Origin: Pseudomonas farris
GTDB lineage: Bacteria; Pseudomonadota; Gammaproteobacteria; Pseudomonadales; Pseudomonadaceae
Length of the DNA stretch: 64,000 nucleotides
NCBI RefSeq assembly: GCF_019145235.1
Contig: NZ_JAHSTV010000002.1
Span: 124,001 to 188,000, forward strand
Direction of reading: 5' to 3'
Below, piece by piece: positions 8,580 through 16,497 of the stretch (its first letter is position 1; every line of letters begins with the position of its first letter). Made by a program: the position numbers and the translations under genes. The notes below the pieces were generated by a model that was given only the letters and a program-made list of their open reading frames with translations, was not told the DNA's origin and searched no databases.

Positions 8580-9506
8580 CTATTTGTAATGTTGCTCAAA
8601 CACCGCTACCTGCTCCGGCGTGATCAGTTGAAAGGGCACCCAGACATCCGTCTCGACCTGCTCACCTTTGATCATCTTGATAGCCGCTTGCAGCGCGCTG
8701 GTCGCTTGGGCTTTGGGGTCTTGAAAGACGGAGGCTACGAGCATTCCGCGCTTGATGGCCGCGAGGCCGTCAGGCAGGCCGTCGATGCCGACAATTGCAA
8801 TCTCGCCCTTGGCTTTGCCTGCTTGCTGCAGTGCCATGGCGGCGCCGATGGCCATCTCGTCGTTGTTGGCAACGATGGCATCGAAGCCGGTGCCGGCCAG
8901 CAGCCAGTTGCTGGTCAGGTCCATCCCTTTATTGCGCTGCCACTCGGCACTTTGCTGTTCGACGATCTTGATCCCGGGATAGTCCTTGAGCACCTGTTTG
9001 ACGCCTTCGGTGCGGTCGTGCGTGGAGTTTTGCGCGAGGTCGCCCATGATGATCGCGATGTTGCCTTTGCCCGCCATTTTGTCAGCCAGGTAGCGCATTT
9101 GCAGTTGCCCGGCCTCAACGTCGTTGGACGCCACCGTGACCACGCCTTTGGGCAGGACGCGTTCGTCCGGATGGCGGTTGACGTAGACCAGCGGTATTTT
9201 CGCTTCGACGGCGGCGCGAGTCATGTTGGCGGTGGCGGCAGTGTCCACGGGCAGGACGATGACGGCATCCACTTTCTGGCCGAGAAAGCCCTGAATCTGA
9301 TTGAGCTGGCGAACCACATCGCCCTGGGCATCCTCGAACTGGATCTGGACGTTCTCCTTCTTGGCGGCATCTTCCAGGCCGCTGCGCACATAGGTCATGA
9401 AGTTGTCGTCAACCCTGGCAATGCTGACGCCGATGCGATAGCTGGCGGCGGCCCATTGGCTGAAGAGGAATAGCAGCGTGGCAAATAGAAGAGTGCAGCG
9501 ACGCAT
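8580..9506 (-). CDS. MocB-like periplasmic sugar-binding protein
   Basis: A 308-residue periplasmic binding protein of the ribose/LacI fold (Peripla_BP_4). It has a signal peptide (MRRCTLLFATLLFLFSQWAAA, then SYRIGVSIARVDDNF) and typical blocks such as VDAVIVLPVD, VYVNRHPDE, VASNDVEAG, FDAIVANNDEMAIGAAMALQ and IVGIDGLPDG. This group binds ribose, inositols and related polyols. No ABC permease or ATPase gene lies nearby, so it must borrow one encoded elsewhere. It is the last gene of the mocA-mocC-mocB-like row on this strand, 100 bases after the isomerase gene, with a strong hairpin in the gap. The substrate (inositol, inosamine or a methylated form) is inferred from context. Confidence 0.9.
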   Translation of the reverse strand: MRRCTLLFATLLFLFSQWAAASYRIGVSIARVDDNFMTYVRSGLEDAAKKENVQIQFEDAQGDVVRQLNQIQGFLGQKVDAVIVLPVDTAATANMTRAAVEAKIPLVYVNRHPDERVLPKGVVTVASNDVEAGQLQMRYLADKMAGKGNIAIIMGDLAQNSTHDRTEGVKQVLKDYPGIKIVEQQSAEWQRNKGMDLTSNWLLAGTGFDAIVANNDEMAIGAAMALQQAGKAKGEIAIVGIDGLPDGLAAIKRGMLVASVFQDPKAQATSALQAAIKMIKGEQVETDVWVPFQLITPEQVAVFEQHYK

Positions 9507-9564
9507 GATGGTTTTTCCTTTTTTGTTATGAGTTGAAATTCATCAAGATCAAACGTGAGGGTTT

Positions 9565-9601
9565 CTGGCGCTCTCTGAATCAAACCCGCCGAGAGCGCCA
9601 G
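9565..9601 (-). repeat. hairpin between mocC-like and mocB-like genes
   Basis: CTGGCGCTCTC (9565-9575) and GAGAGCGCCAG (9591-9601) form a perfect 11-base stem with a 15-base loop, beginning 5 bases after the stop codon of the mocC-like gene. There is no T run after it on the minus strand, so full termination is doubtful. It could protect the upstream mRNA or lower read-through into the binding-protein gene. Confidence 0.6.
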
Positions 9602-9606
9602 CGTCC

Positions 9607-10395
9607 TCAATCTAGCGTGAAGGCTTGCCGAAAGCGTTCAAGTGCCGCTTCGCTGTCGCCGCTGGCCCAGCCCTCGAGCCCGACGACACCGGTGTATCCC
9701 ATGCGGAACAAGGCTTTGGCAATGGCCGGATAATGGATTTCACCGGTGCCGGGTTCCATGCGGCCGGGGACATCGGCGACCTGAATTTCCCCGATGGCGC
9801 TGCCGGCGCGCTGGATCAGTTCGATCAGGTTTCCTTCGCCGATCTGGGCATGGTAAAGGTCCAGGTTCATCTTCAAATGAGGGCTGCCCACGGCCTCGAT
9901 CAGCGCCAGAGTATCGTCGGCGCGAGCGAAGGGAGTGCCGGGGTGGTCAACCTCGGTATTGAGGTTTTCCAGCAAGAATACCCGACCAGCGTCTTCACCC
10001 AGGCGAGCGATTTTTTCCAGGGTCTTGCAGGCGCTCAGCCACATGCGTCCGGTGGTGTGGGCCACGGGTTTGACCGGCATGCCTTTGTCGCCCAAACCGG
10101 TACCATGCAGATTGAGACTCGGGCAATTCAGTTGTGCGGCGACGGCCAGCGATTCTCGTGCGCTGTCGAGCAGGTGCTGGATGTCTTCGGGGTCGGTCAG
10201 GTTGCCCGAGATGTAGCCGGTCATGGAGGTGAAGTCAGCGCCCGTGGCGACAAGGGCCGCAATGTCTTTCTTGGTCCAGTCCCAGAGTTCGGCGCTGAAA
10301 CCCAGCGAGTGAATGCGTTTGACGCGCTCTGTGAATGGCAGATCGAGGAAGACCATCTCGGCACTGATCGCCAGTTTGAACGGTGTGAAACTCAT
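9607..10395 (-). CDS. MocC-like sugar isomerase/epimerase (TIM barrel)
   Basis: A 262-residue enzyme of the xylose-isomerase-like TIM-barrel family (AP_endonuc_2), close in style to hydroxypyruvate isomerase, IolE and MocC. Metal and substrate residues are visible in SLNLHGTG, RVFLLENLNTEVDHPG, LKMNLDLYHAQIGEGN and VGLEGWAS. The start at 10395 has GGAGCCC 8 bases upstream and overlaps the end of the dehydrogenase gene by ATGA, so the two are translationally coupled. In the rhizobial moc locus the MocC protein acts after MocA on inosose-like products; that role here is inference. Confidence 0.88.
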   Translation of the reverse strand: MSFTPFKLAISAEMVFLDLPFTERVKRIHSLGFSAELWDWTKKDIAALVATGADFTSMTGYISGNLTDPEDIQHLLDSARESLAVAAQLNCPSLNLHGTGLGDKGMPVKPVAHTTGRMWLSACKTLEKIARLGEDAGRVFLLENLNTEVDHPGTPFARADDTLALIEAVGSPHLKMNLDLYHAQIGEGNLIELIQRAGSAIGEIQVADVPGRMEPGTGEIHYPAIAKALFRMGYTGVVGLEGWASGDSEAALERFRQAFTLD

Positions 10396-11414
10396 GAATG
10401 GGCTCCTTGCACGCGCACAGGTTTGCCCTGTTGGAAGGACTCGATACACGCGCGGGCAATGGCCAGTGCAGCCCGGGCATCTTCACCGCTGGCGAGTGGT
10501 TTTTCGCCGGTGCGCAGGCAATCGACAAAGTGATTGAGCTCGGCCACGTAGGCATCACGCAGCAGGTCGGTGTCCATGCGCTGGGTGTCGGCCTGGATGC
10601 CATTGGCCAGATAGCGCACAAGGTCAGAATCATTGAGGCCGCCCATGGTCAGCATGCCAGCGCTGCCGAAGACTTCCCCTCGAACATCGTAGCCATACAC
10701 GGCCTGGAAATTGGCCTCGGCCGTCGCGATGGCACCGTTGTCGAAACGGATCGTGACCACGGCGGTGTCGAGGAAGCCCTTGGCCTTGTAGTCCGGTGCA
10801 ATCAGGGCATCGGCCATGACAAAAACTTCGACCGCTTCGGCACCGGGATTGAGGTAGCGCAGGGTATCGAAGTCATGGATCAGGGTTTCGAGGAAAATCA
10901 CCCACTGCGGCGAGGCAGCCGGATTGTTCAACGCCGGGTCACGGGTCAGCGAGCGCAGCAGTTGCGGCGTACCGATGCGACCGGCGACCACGTCCAGGTG
11001 GGCGGCCCGGAAGCTTTTGGCGAAGCGGCGGTTGAAGCCGACCTGCAGCGGCACGCGCGCATCGGCGGCTGCGGCGATGGCGCGGTCCGCCTCGTCGAGG
11101 GTGATGGCCATGGGTTTTTCACAAAACACGCCTTTGCCGGCGCGGGCCGCACTGATCACCAGTTCGGCATGGCTGCGGGCGGGGGCGGCAATCAAGACAG
11201 CGTCGATTTCCGGGTCATCGAGCAGTTGCTGTGGATCGGTATAGACCCGTTGCACACCCAACTCTGCGGCCAGGCGCGCGGCTTGACCGGGTGTAGGGTC
11301 GGCGATGGCGGCCAGGCAGGCGCCGGGAATGTGTCTGGCGGCAGTCAGGCCGTGAAAGCTACCCATGCGGCCAGCACCGATAAGACCCAGGCGGATGATC
11401 TTGGACGTACTCAT
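10392..11414 (-). CDS. MocA/IolG-like inositol-type dehydrogenase
   Basis: A 340-residue Gfo/Idh/MocA oxidoreductase. The Rossmann start is LGLIGAGRMGSFHG, followed by AVLIAAPARSHAEL and the family signature EKPMAI (in CEKPMAITLDEADRA); the catalytic region includes DFDTLRYLNPG with the conserved Asp and His before it. It resembles inositol 2-dehydrogenases, which oxidise a ring hydroxyl with NAD. First gene of the mocA-mocC-mocB-like row; AAGGGAG lies before the start. A sigma-54 promoter lies 70-85 bases upstream, and a sigma-54 activator is encoded divergently. Confidence 0.9.
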   Translation of the reverse strand: MSTSKIIRLGLIGAGRMGSFHGLTAARHIPGACLAAIADPTPGQAARLAAELGVQRVYTDPQQLLDDPEIDAVLIAAPARSHAELVISAARAGKGVFCEKPMAITLDEADRAIAAAADARVPLQVGFNRRFAKSFRAAHLDVVAGRIGTPQLLRSLTRDPALNNPAASPQWVIFLETLIHDFDTLRYLNPGAEAVEVFVMADALIAPDYKAKGFLDTAVVTIRFDNGAIATAEANFQAVYGYDVRGEVFGSAGMLTMGGLNDSDLVRYLANGIQADTQRMDTDLLRDAYVAELNHFVDCLRTGEKPLASGEDARAALAIARACIESFQQGKPVRVQGAHS

Positions 11415-11483
11415 GAAATGACTCCCTTTTATTGTTGTTCAATGACTCGCAGCAGGAATGTCCTCGCTGGCGTCAATCAAGAG

Positions 11484-11499
11484 AGCAAGGGCTGTGCCA
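11484..11499 (-). promoter_or_regulatory. sigma-54 promoter of the mocA-like operon
   Basis: The minus strand reads TGGCACAGCCCTTGCT, which matches the sigma-54 consensus (TGGCAC, then N5, then TTGCT) at all key bases with the GG and GC elements correctly spaced. The start of transcription would be near 11473, about 58 bases before the dehydrogenase start codon. An enhancer-binding activator gene is divergent from it. Confidence 0.85.
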
Positions 11500-11550
11500 A
11501 TGTATAAGTACCTGATATTTAAGGGATTAATTAATATTTAATGAAAGATG

Positions 11551-11598
11551 TGTTCATTCGCATGACATGTCTACACTGACATGTCTAAAACGTGAACA
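11551..11598. promoter_or_regulatory. symmetric enhancer-like operator (UAS)
   Basis: Two copies of the palindrome GACATGTC (11564-11571 and 11578-11585) are flanked by the outer inverted pair TGTTCA (11551-11556) and TGAACA (11593-11598). The site lies roughly 80-125 bases upstream of the predicted sigma-54 start point, the usual distance for activator binding, and abuts the activator gene, so it could serve both activation of the mocA-like operon and self-control. Confidence 0.65.
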
Positions 11599-11611
11599 TA
11601 GAAGCGAATCG

Positions 11612-13636
11612 ATGATGGTGAACCCACAGCTAACAGCCTTCAGCGCGCAAGACCTCGATTACATCACCGCGCTCGGGCCTGCGTCGTTGAACGAAGGACC
11701 GATCGCCGAGCTGGATCAGGCTTGGCTGGCTTGCCTGAAAGGGCGCATCGATCGACCTGCCGGGGTCAGGCAGGTTATCTGGGACTCCTGGCTGCGCAGC
11801 GTCAGTGCCGGCCTCGATCCTGAGGATGGTGAATACCGGTTTGTCGCCCCCACCGTTCTGGCTGCAACGCTGGCGGCCAATCGTGCCTTGATCGCCGCGG
11901 CGGCGGAGGTCATGAAGGGATTGCTGGCTTACAACCCCAGGGGCCATATCAATCTGACCGATGCCGCAGGCACGACCCTGTATTTCTGTGGCCTGGACCT
12001 CACGCCTGTGGGCAGTCGGCTGCTGGAGTCGGTGCAGGGCACCAACTGCACCGGGCTGGCGATTGCCGAAGATCGCTTGGTGTATGTGCTGGCCGAGGAA
12101 AACTTCGGGATTGGCCTGCGTCGGCGGCGCATGCATTGTGCTGCCGCGCCGATCAGGGATGCGCAGGGCAGGACGCTGGCCATGCTGACCTTGACCGCCG
12201 AGCCGGGGTGGTTTCATTTCCATACGCTGGGCACCGTCCAGGCAGCGGCCGAAGCGGTCTCGCGGCAGATGGCGCTTCAAGCTCTGCTGGAAGAACAGCA
12301 GACCGTCCTCGAAGTGCTCAACGAGGGTCTTGTGGTGCTGGATGAGCGGGGCTGCATCAAGGCGCTCAACCGTTATGCCCGGCAATTATTCCGCGTCGGC
12401 CGGGACCTGTTGGGCAGCCCGTTCCAGCGTCTGGGCCAGAGCGAGCTGACCGATGAGATTCTGCTGCGTGGCGGGGAAGGGCAGCAGTATGAAGGGATAA
12501 GAGATCTGGATTGCACCTTTGAGCTGCATGATCGCAGCCTCTTGGCGTGTCTGGTGTCGGTGTGCCCCCTGGAGCAGGGTGGACGCATTGTTTCGTTGCG
12601 CGAGAACCGGCGCATCCGGGAAATTACCCGGCGGATTATCGGCACTCAAGCCAGCTACACCTTCGAGACCATTCAAGGCAATTCGCGAGCCATACAAGAC
12701 GCGTTGCACCTGGGACGGATTGCCAGTCGCAGTGACTCGACCACGCTGATCCTCGGTGAGAGCGGTACCGGCAAGGAGTTGTTTGCCCAGGCGATCCATA
12801 ACGCCAGCGACCGTTGCAGCGGTCCGTTTGTGGCCGTCAATTGCGGGGCCATTCCGCGAGATCTGGTGCAGAGCGAACTGTTTGGTCATGTCGAGGGCGC
12901 CTTCACCGGGTCGACCCGTGGAGGCTCTGCCGGGAAGTTCGAATTGGCCGATGGCGGAACGATCTTCCTCGACGAAATCGGTGACATGTCTTTCGATGCC
13001 CAGGTCAGCCTGCTGCGCGTCTTGCAGGAAGGTGAGGTGACTCGCGTGGGCGCGAAAAAATCCCAGCAAGTGGATGTACGCATCATCGCCGCCACCCACC
13101 GCAACCTGAGCCAGGCGGTTGCCGATGGCGCCTTCCGTGAGGATCTTTACTACCGGCTCAATGTGCTGAACCTGACAGTTCCGCCTCTGCGGATGCGCCG
13201 GGAAGATGTTCCATTGCTGGCGCGACATTTTCTCAATCGTTGCACCCGGTCGTTGCGCAAATCGGTGCAGGGCATCTCGCCAGAGGCGTTGGATATTCTT
13301 TCGGCCTACAGCTGGCCGGGTAATGTGCGTGAATTGGAAAACACCATCGAGCGCGCGACCAATCTGGCGGTGACCGAACTGATCCAGCCAGATGATCTAC
13401 CGCTTGAAATCAAGCAAAGGCTACGTCAGCCGGCGCCGGGAAGTGTGCCCGAACCCCAGGCTGCCCTGGACCTTGGCACCCATGAAATGAATGCGATCAT
13501 CGCGGCCCTCAGGGATACCCGCGGCAACATCCGCCTGGCCGCGCGGCAGCTGAATGTTTCTCGTGGCGGGTTGTACAACAAGATGAATCGATTCGGGCTG
13601 AGTGCCGATGCTTTTCGTTCGGAACCCAACCTCTGA
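11612..13636 (+). CDS. sigma-54-dependent activator (GAF-PAS-AAA-Fis)
   Basis: A 674-residue enhancer-binding protein of the AcoR type. Order: a GAF-like sensory region (about 70-210), a PAS-like region (about 225-330, VLNEGLVVLDERGCIKALN), the AAA+ domain (about 345-575) with Walker A GESGTGKE and Walker B GGTIFLDEIGDM, and a Fis-type helix-turn-helix at the end (NIRLAARQLNVSRGGLYNKM). The sigma-54 contact loop reads GAFTGS instead of GAFTGA. Start 11612 was chosen because the earlier ATG at 11567 lies inside the palindromic operator. It probably drives the divergent mocA-like operon in response to a small ligand bound by the GAF region. Confidence 0.93.
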   Translation: MMVNPQLTAFSAQDLDYITALGPASLNEGPIAELDQAWLACLKGRIDRPAGVRQVIWDSWLRSVSAGLDPEDGEYRFVAPTVLAATLAANRALIAAAAEVMKGLLAYNPRGHINLTDAAGTTLYFCGLDLTPVGSRLLESVQGTNCTGLAIAEDRLVYVLAEENFGIGLRRRRMHCAAAPIRDAQGRTLAMLTLTAEPGWFHFHTLGTVQAAAEAVSRQMALQALLEEQQTVLEVLNEGLVVLDERGCIKALNRYARQLFRVGRDLLGSPFQRLGQSELTDEILLRGGEGQQYEGIRDLDCTFELHDRSLLACLVSVCPLEQGGRIVSLRENRRIREITRRIIGTQASYTFETIQGNSRAIQDALHLGRIASRSDSTTLILGESGTGKELFAQAIHNASDRCSGPFVAVNCGAIPRDLVQSELFGHVEGAFTGSTRGGSAGKFELADGGTIFLDEIGDMSFDAQVSLLRVLQEGEVTRVGAKKSQQVDVRIIAATHRNLSQAVADGAFREDLYYRLNVLNLTVPPLRMRREDVPLLARHFLNRCTRSLRKSVQGISPEALDILSAYSWPGNVRELENTIERATNLAVTELIQPDDLPLEIKQRLRQPAPGSVPEPQAALDLGTHEMNAIIAALRDTRGNIRLAARQLNVSRGGLYNKMNRFGLSADAFRSEPNL

Positions 13637-13652
13637 TGGGGGGCTCACACCG

Positions 13653-14702
13653 TCAGTGTCGGGCGTTCTCTGAGGTGATGATCTGCAATGGAACATGGAT
13701 TCGATGCCGTATCGGATCGAAGTCCGGCGTGGTCTGCAGCTCGACCAGCAAATCGACCAGCGCGGTTGCCAGTAATCGCGGCTGGGAGTCGATCACCAGG
13801 CTGATCAATCCCTGATCCAGCGCTTGTCGCGACAGCTCGGTCGACTCCTGCAGAATGCAGCACAGCGACGGCTGCTTCGGCAGTTGCGACAGGGCATTGA
13901 TGACCCCGTCGCCGCCACCGCCGACCACGCACAAACCGCGCAAGTCGTCATGCCGCGCCAGCAGGTCCAGCGTCGCCTCTTCGGTGATGTCGCAATTGTC
14001 CAGATTGATCACTGCTTCCAGCAGCCGCAACCCTGGGGCGCGCTCCGCCAGGTAGCTGCGCAGCCCCTCGACCCGCGCCTGATGGCCAAGAAATCGGTGG
14101 CCGCCGAGTAACACTCCGACACTGCCTTTGCGGGCGCCACACGTGTGAGCCATCAGCCAACCCATGGTTCGTCCGACCTCGTGATTATCCTGGCCGACGT
14201 AAGGCTCATCCGCCGTCTCATGGATGTCGGACAGCAGCGCGATCACCGGCACGCCGGCCTCTCTGATCTGCGCGATGGCGGCATTGATCTGCGGATGCGC
14301 GAAGCTGACCACTGCCAGACCATCGCACTGCACCGCCAGTTGTTCGATCTGGGCAATGATCGCGCTGGGCGTGCGATCGAAGACGTACTCGAATTGAATG
14401 CTCAGGTTGGCACCAGCCTGACGCTGCGCCGCTTCGGTGATGGCGGTGGCCACGTTGCCATAAAACGCCTGGGCGGTGCCGAGCAAGAGGATGCCGAAAC
14501 GGTAGGTGGGACGACGTTCGCGGATCCGCTGGCCGATCAGCCTGGCGGCGAAATAACCGACCGCTTCGGCGGCCTGGAATACCTGCTCGGCGGTGTCCGG
14601 GTTGACCGGAGCCCTGGCGTTGAGCACCCGGTCTACGGTAGCGACACTCAAGCCAGCGTGTTCGGCAACGGTGGCGATGGTTGGGCGTTTAGTGTTGTTC
14701 AT
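13653..14702 (-). CDS. LacI-family repressor of the mocD-like genes
   Basis: A 349-residue LacI/GalR-type regulator: N-terminal helix-turn-helix (TIATVAEHAGLSVATVDRVLN) and a sugar-binding domain with FGILLLG, VPVIALLSD, YVGQDNHEVGRTMGWLMA and a final LVIDSQP segment. It is divergent from the mocD-like gene, and the gap contains repeated GCTTGATAG half-sites fit for a dimeric repressor. Its stop is only 16 bases from the end of the sigma-54 activator gene, so the two regulators sit back to back between the two catabolic arms. Inducer inferred to be a polyol of the inositol type. Confidence 0.92.
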   Translation of the reverse strand: MNNTKRPTIATVAEHAGLSVATVDRVLNARAPVNPDTAEQVFQAAEAVGYFAARLIGQRIRERRPTYRFGILLLGTAQAFYGNVATAITEAAQRQAGANLSIQFEYVFDRTPSAIIAQIEQLAVQCDGLAVVSFAHPQINAAIAQIREAGVPVIALLSDIHETADEPYVGQDNHEVGRTMGWLMAHTCGARKGSVGVLLGGHRFLGHQARVEGLRSYLAERAPGLRLLEAVINLDNCDITEEATLDLLARHDDLRGLCVVGGGGDGVINALSQLPKQPSLCCILQESTELSRQALDQGLISLVIDSQPRLLATALVDLLVELQTTPDFDPIRHRIHVPLQIITSENARH

Positions 14703-14721
14703 GGTAGGTCCCGCAAACGCT

Positions 14722-14770
14722 TTGATAGAAAACTATCAAGCTTCAATGGGCCTGGATGATAGCTTGATAG
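14722..14770. promoter_or_regulatory. LacI-type operator cluster
   Basis: Three copies of the half-site (G)CTTGATAG occur: TTGATAG (14722-14728), then CTATCAAGC (14733-14741), and GCTTGATAG (14762-14770). The first two form TTGATAG-AAAA-CTATCAA, a perfect dyad; the last two form a wider dyad of 9-base arms. They cover the region between the divergent LacI-family gene and the mocD-like promoter. Confidence 0.7.
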
Positions 14771-14787
14771 GGAATGTATTCAAGGGC

Positions 14788-14816
14788 TTGAGGGTGATTT
14801 CTGCGCTCTCTATATT
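14788..14816 (+). promoter_or_regulatory. sigma-70 promoter of the mocD-like operon
   Basis: TTGAGG (14788-14793), a 17-base spacer and TATATT (14811-14816) fit a housekeeping promoter. It starts 17 bases after the last GCTTGATAG half-site and about 65 bases before the mocD-like start codon. Confidence 0.6.
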
Positions 14817-14882
14817 TTCCCCAGCGATGTGATCCCGCGTCGAAAAGTGCCTAAAACAATCAAGCTTGCGGAGAACAATAAA

Positions 14883-15995
14883 ATGCCTGAACAAAACGCA
14901 GCCTTTGAAAACCCCGGTAAACCCATGCCTCGGGATTATCGATTGACCGGCCCCGAAGCCGCCCGAGCGGCGCAAAAAGGCCTGGTATCGGCAAGCTGGT
15001 ACCAATCCCCCATTTCTCGTAAACGCATGAAGGAATTGATGCAGCGCCGCGATGGCCCGGCCTTGCTTGATACCGCGATCTGGCTGTCGGCGATGGTTGT
15101 GACCGGGTTCGGCGGTTACTGGTTCTGGGGCTCCTGGGCCTGCGTTCCGTTCTTCTTTGTCTACGGGATGCTCTACGGCACCGCGTCCAATGCCCGTTGG
15201 CACGAAGCCGGTCATGGTACGGCGTTCAAGACCCGCTGGATGAATGATGCGGTCTACCAGCTGTCGAGCTTCATGTTCATGTTCGAACCCCAAGTCTGGC
15301 GCTGGAGCCATGCACGGCACCACACCGACACCGTCATCGTCGGCCGCGATCCGGAGATCGTCGAACCACGTCCGCCAAGCCTGATCAATATGGTGCTGAG
15401 TCTGTTCAGAATGCCTTATGCGTTGAACACGATGTGGTCAGTCTGCAAGCATGCGGTAGGGCGGATGGGTGAAGAAGAACAGACGTTCATCCCCGAATCC
15501 GAGTGGCCCAAGGTGGTGAGGGATGCACGCGTCTGGCTGGCGATTTATGCGCTTACTGTGGGCACTGCGCTGTACATGCAGAGCTGGTTGCCGCTGATGT
15601 TTATTGGTCTGCCGACGCTCTATGGCGGTTGGCTGTCCTACCTGTTCGGCCTGTCGCAGCATGTCGGCCTGGCTGAGGATGTACTCGATCACCGCAGCAA
15701 CTGCCGCACGATTTACATGAACCCGGTGCTGCGCTTTATGTACCTCAACATGAACTATCACCTTGAGCACCACATGTATCCGATGGTGCCTTTTCACGCG
15801 CTGGCGCAGCTTCACGAGGAGATTCGCAACGACTGCCCGCCGCCTTACACCAGTCTGTTCGAGGCCTTCAAGGAGATCCTCCCGACCATTTGGAGGCAGC
15901 GCAAAGACCCGACTTATTTCGTCTCTCGTCCTTTGCCACAAAGCACCAAACCCGCCGCAACCGTCCGGGCACAACCTGAAGCAATGCCGGGCTGA
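14883..15995 (+). CDS. MocD-like membrane di-iron oxygenase (fatty acid desaturase fold)
   Basis: A 370-residue integral membrane enzyme with the three histidine boxes of the desaturase/hydroxylase superfamily: HEAGHG, HARHH (in WRWSHARHHTD) and HLEHH (in NYHLEHHMYP). Hydrophobic segments lie around 60-100 and 200-240. It matches the style of MocD of rhizobia, proposed to oxidise the O-methyl group of the rhizopine 3-O-methyl-scyllo-inosamine. It is followed by a Rieske ferredoxin and a FAD reductase, the electron chain such an oxygenase needs. Start 14883 has GGAG 9 bases before it. A REP pair separates it from the ferredoxin gene. Alternative: a desaturase or hydroxylase for another substrate. 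Confidence 0.88.
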   Translation: MPEQNAAFENPGKPMPRDYRLTGPEAARAAQKGLVSASWYQSPISRKRMKELMQRRDGPALLDTAIWLSAMVVTGFGGYWFWGSWACVPFFFVYGMLYGTASNARWHEAGHGTAFKTRWMNDAVYQLSSFMFMFEPQVWRWSHARHHTDTVIVGRDPEIVEPRPPSLINMVLSLFRMPYALNTMWSVCKHAVGRMGEEEQTFIPESEWPKVVRDARVWLAIYALTVGTALYMQSWLPLMFIGLPTLYGGWLSYLFGLSQHVGLAEDVLDHRSNCRTIYMNPVLRFMYLNMNYHLEHHMYPMVPFHALAQLHEEIRNDCPPPYTSLFEAFKEILPTIWRQRKDPTYFVSRPLPQSTKPAATVRAQPEAMPG

Positions 15996-16015
15996 CATCC
16001 AATAGGCACAACCCC

Positions 16016-16119
16016 TGTGGGAGCGGGCTTGCTCGCGAAGACGGCGTCACAGTCAACATCGATGTCGCCTGATACACCGCTTTCGTCGGAACGCCGCCCG
16101 GAGCAAGCCCGCTCCCACA
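16016..16119. repeat. REP inverted pair
   Basis: TGTGGGAGCGGGCTTGCTC and its complement GAGCAAGCCCGCTCCCACA face each other about 66 bases apart. It lies between the mocD-like and mocE-like genes. The inner right arm differs from the other copies (TCGTCGGAACGCC instead of TCGC). Confidence 0.9.
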
Positions 16120-16158
16120 TGACACCTTCCTGTGTGTACCACTACAAGAGAAAACGCC

Positions 16159-16479
16159 ATGACCGATCAATGGATCGATGTATGTGCCGTGGACGATATC
16201 GACGATGAAGATGTCATTCGTTTCGACCATGGCCAGCACACCTATGCCGTCTACCGCTCCGCCGACAGCGAGTTTTTCGCCACCGCGGGCTTGTGTACCC
16301 ATGAGTCCATCCACCTGGCCGATGGCCTGGTGATGGAGCATGTCATCGAGTGCCCCAAGCACAACGGACGTTTCGACTACCGCTCCGGCAAAGCCCTTGG
16401 CGCACCGGTGTGCGTCAATCTCAAGACCTATGAAGTCCGGGTCGAGGCGGGACGTGTTCTGCTCGCCATCACGGTTTAA
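16159..16479 (+). CDS. MocE-like Rieske [2Fe-2S] ferredoxin
   Basis: A 106-residue Rieske-type ferredoxin. The cluster ligands are seen in LCTHESIHLADG and ECPKHNGRFD (Cys-X-His, 16 residues, Cys-X2-His). The length and the opening DQWIDVCAVDDIDDEDVIRF fit the MocE group. It would pass electrons from the reductase encoded next to the membrane oxygenase encoded upstream. An AAGAGA ribosome site precedes the start; the frame from 16132 is a poor alternative. Confidence 0.92.
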   Translation: MTDQWIDVCAVDDIDDEDVIRFDHGQHTYAVYRSADSEFFATAGLCTHESIHLADGLVMEHVIECPKHNGRFDYRSGKALGAPVCVNLKTYEVRVEAGRVLLAITV

Positions 16480-16497
16480 CTGCGCGGAGTCTGTGCC

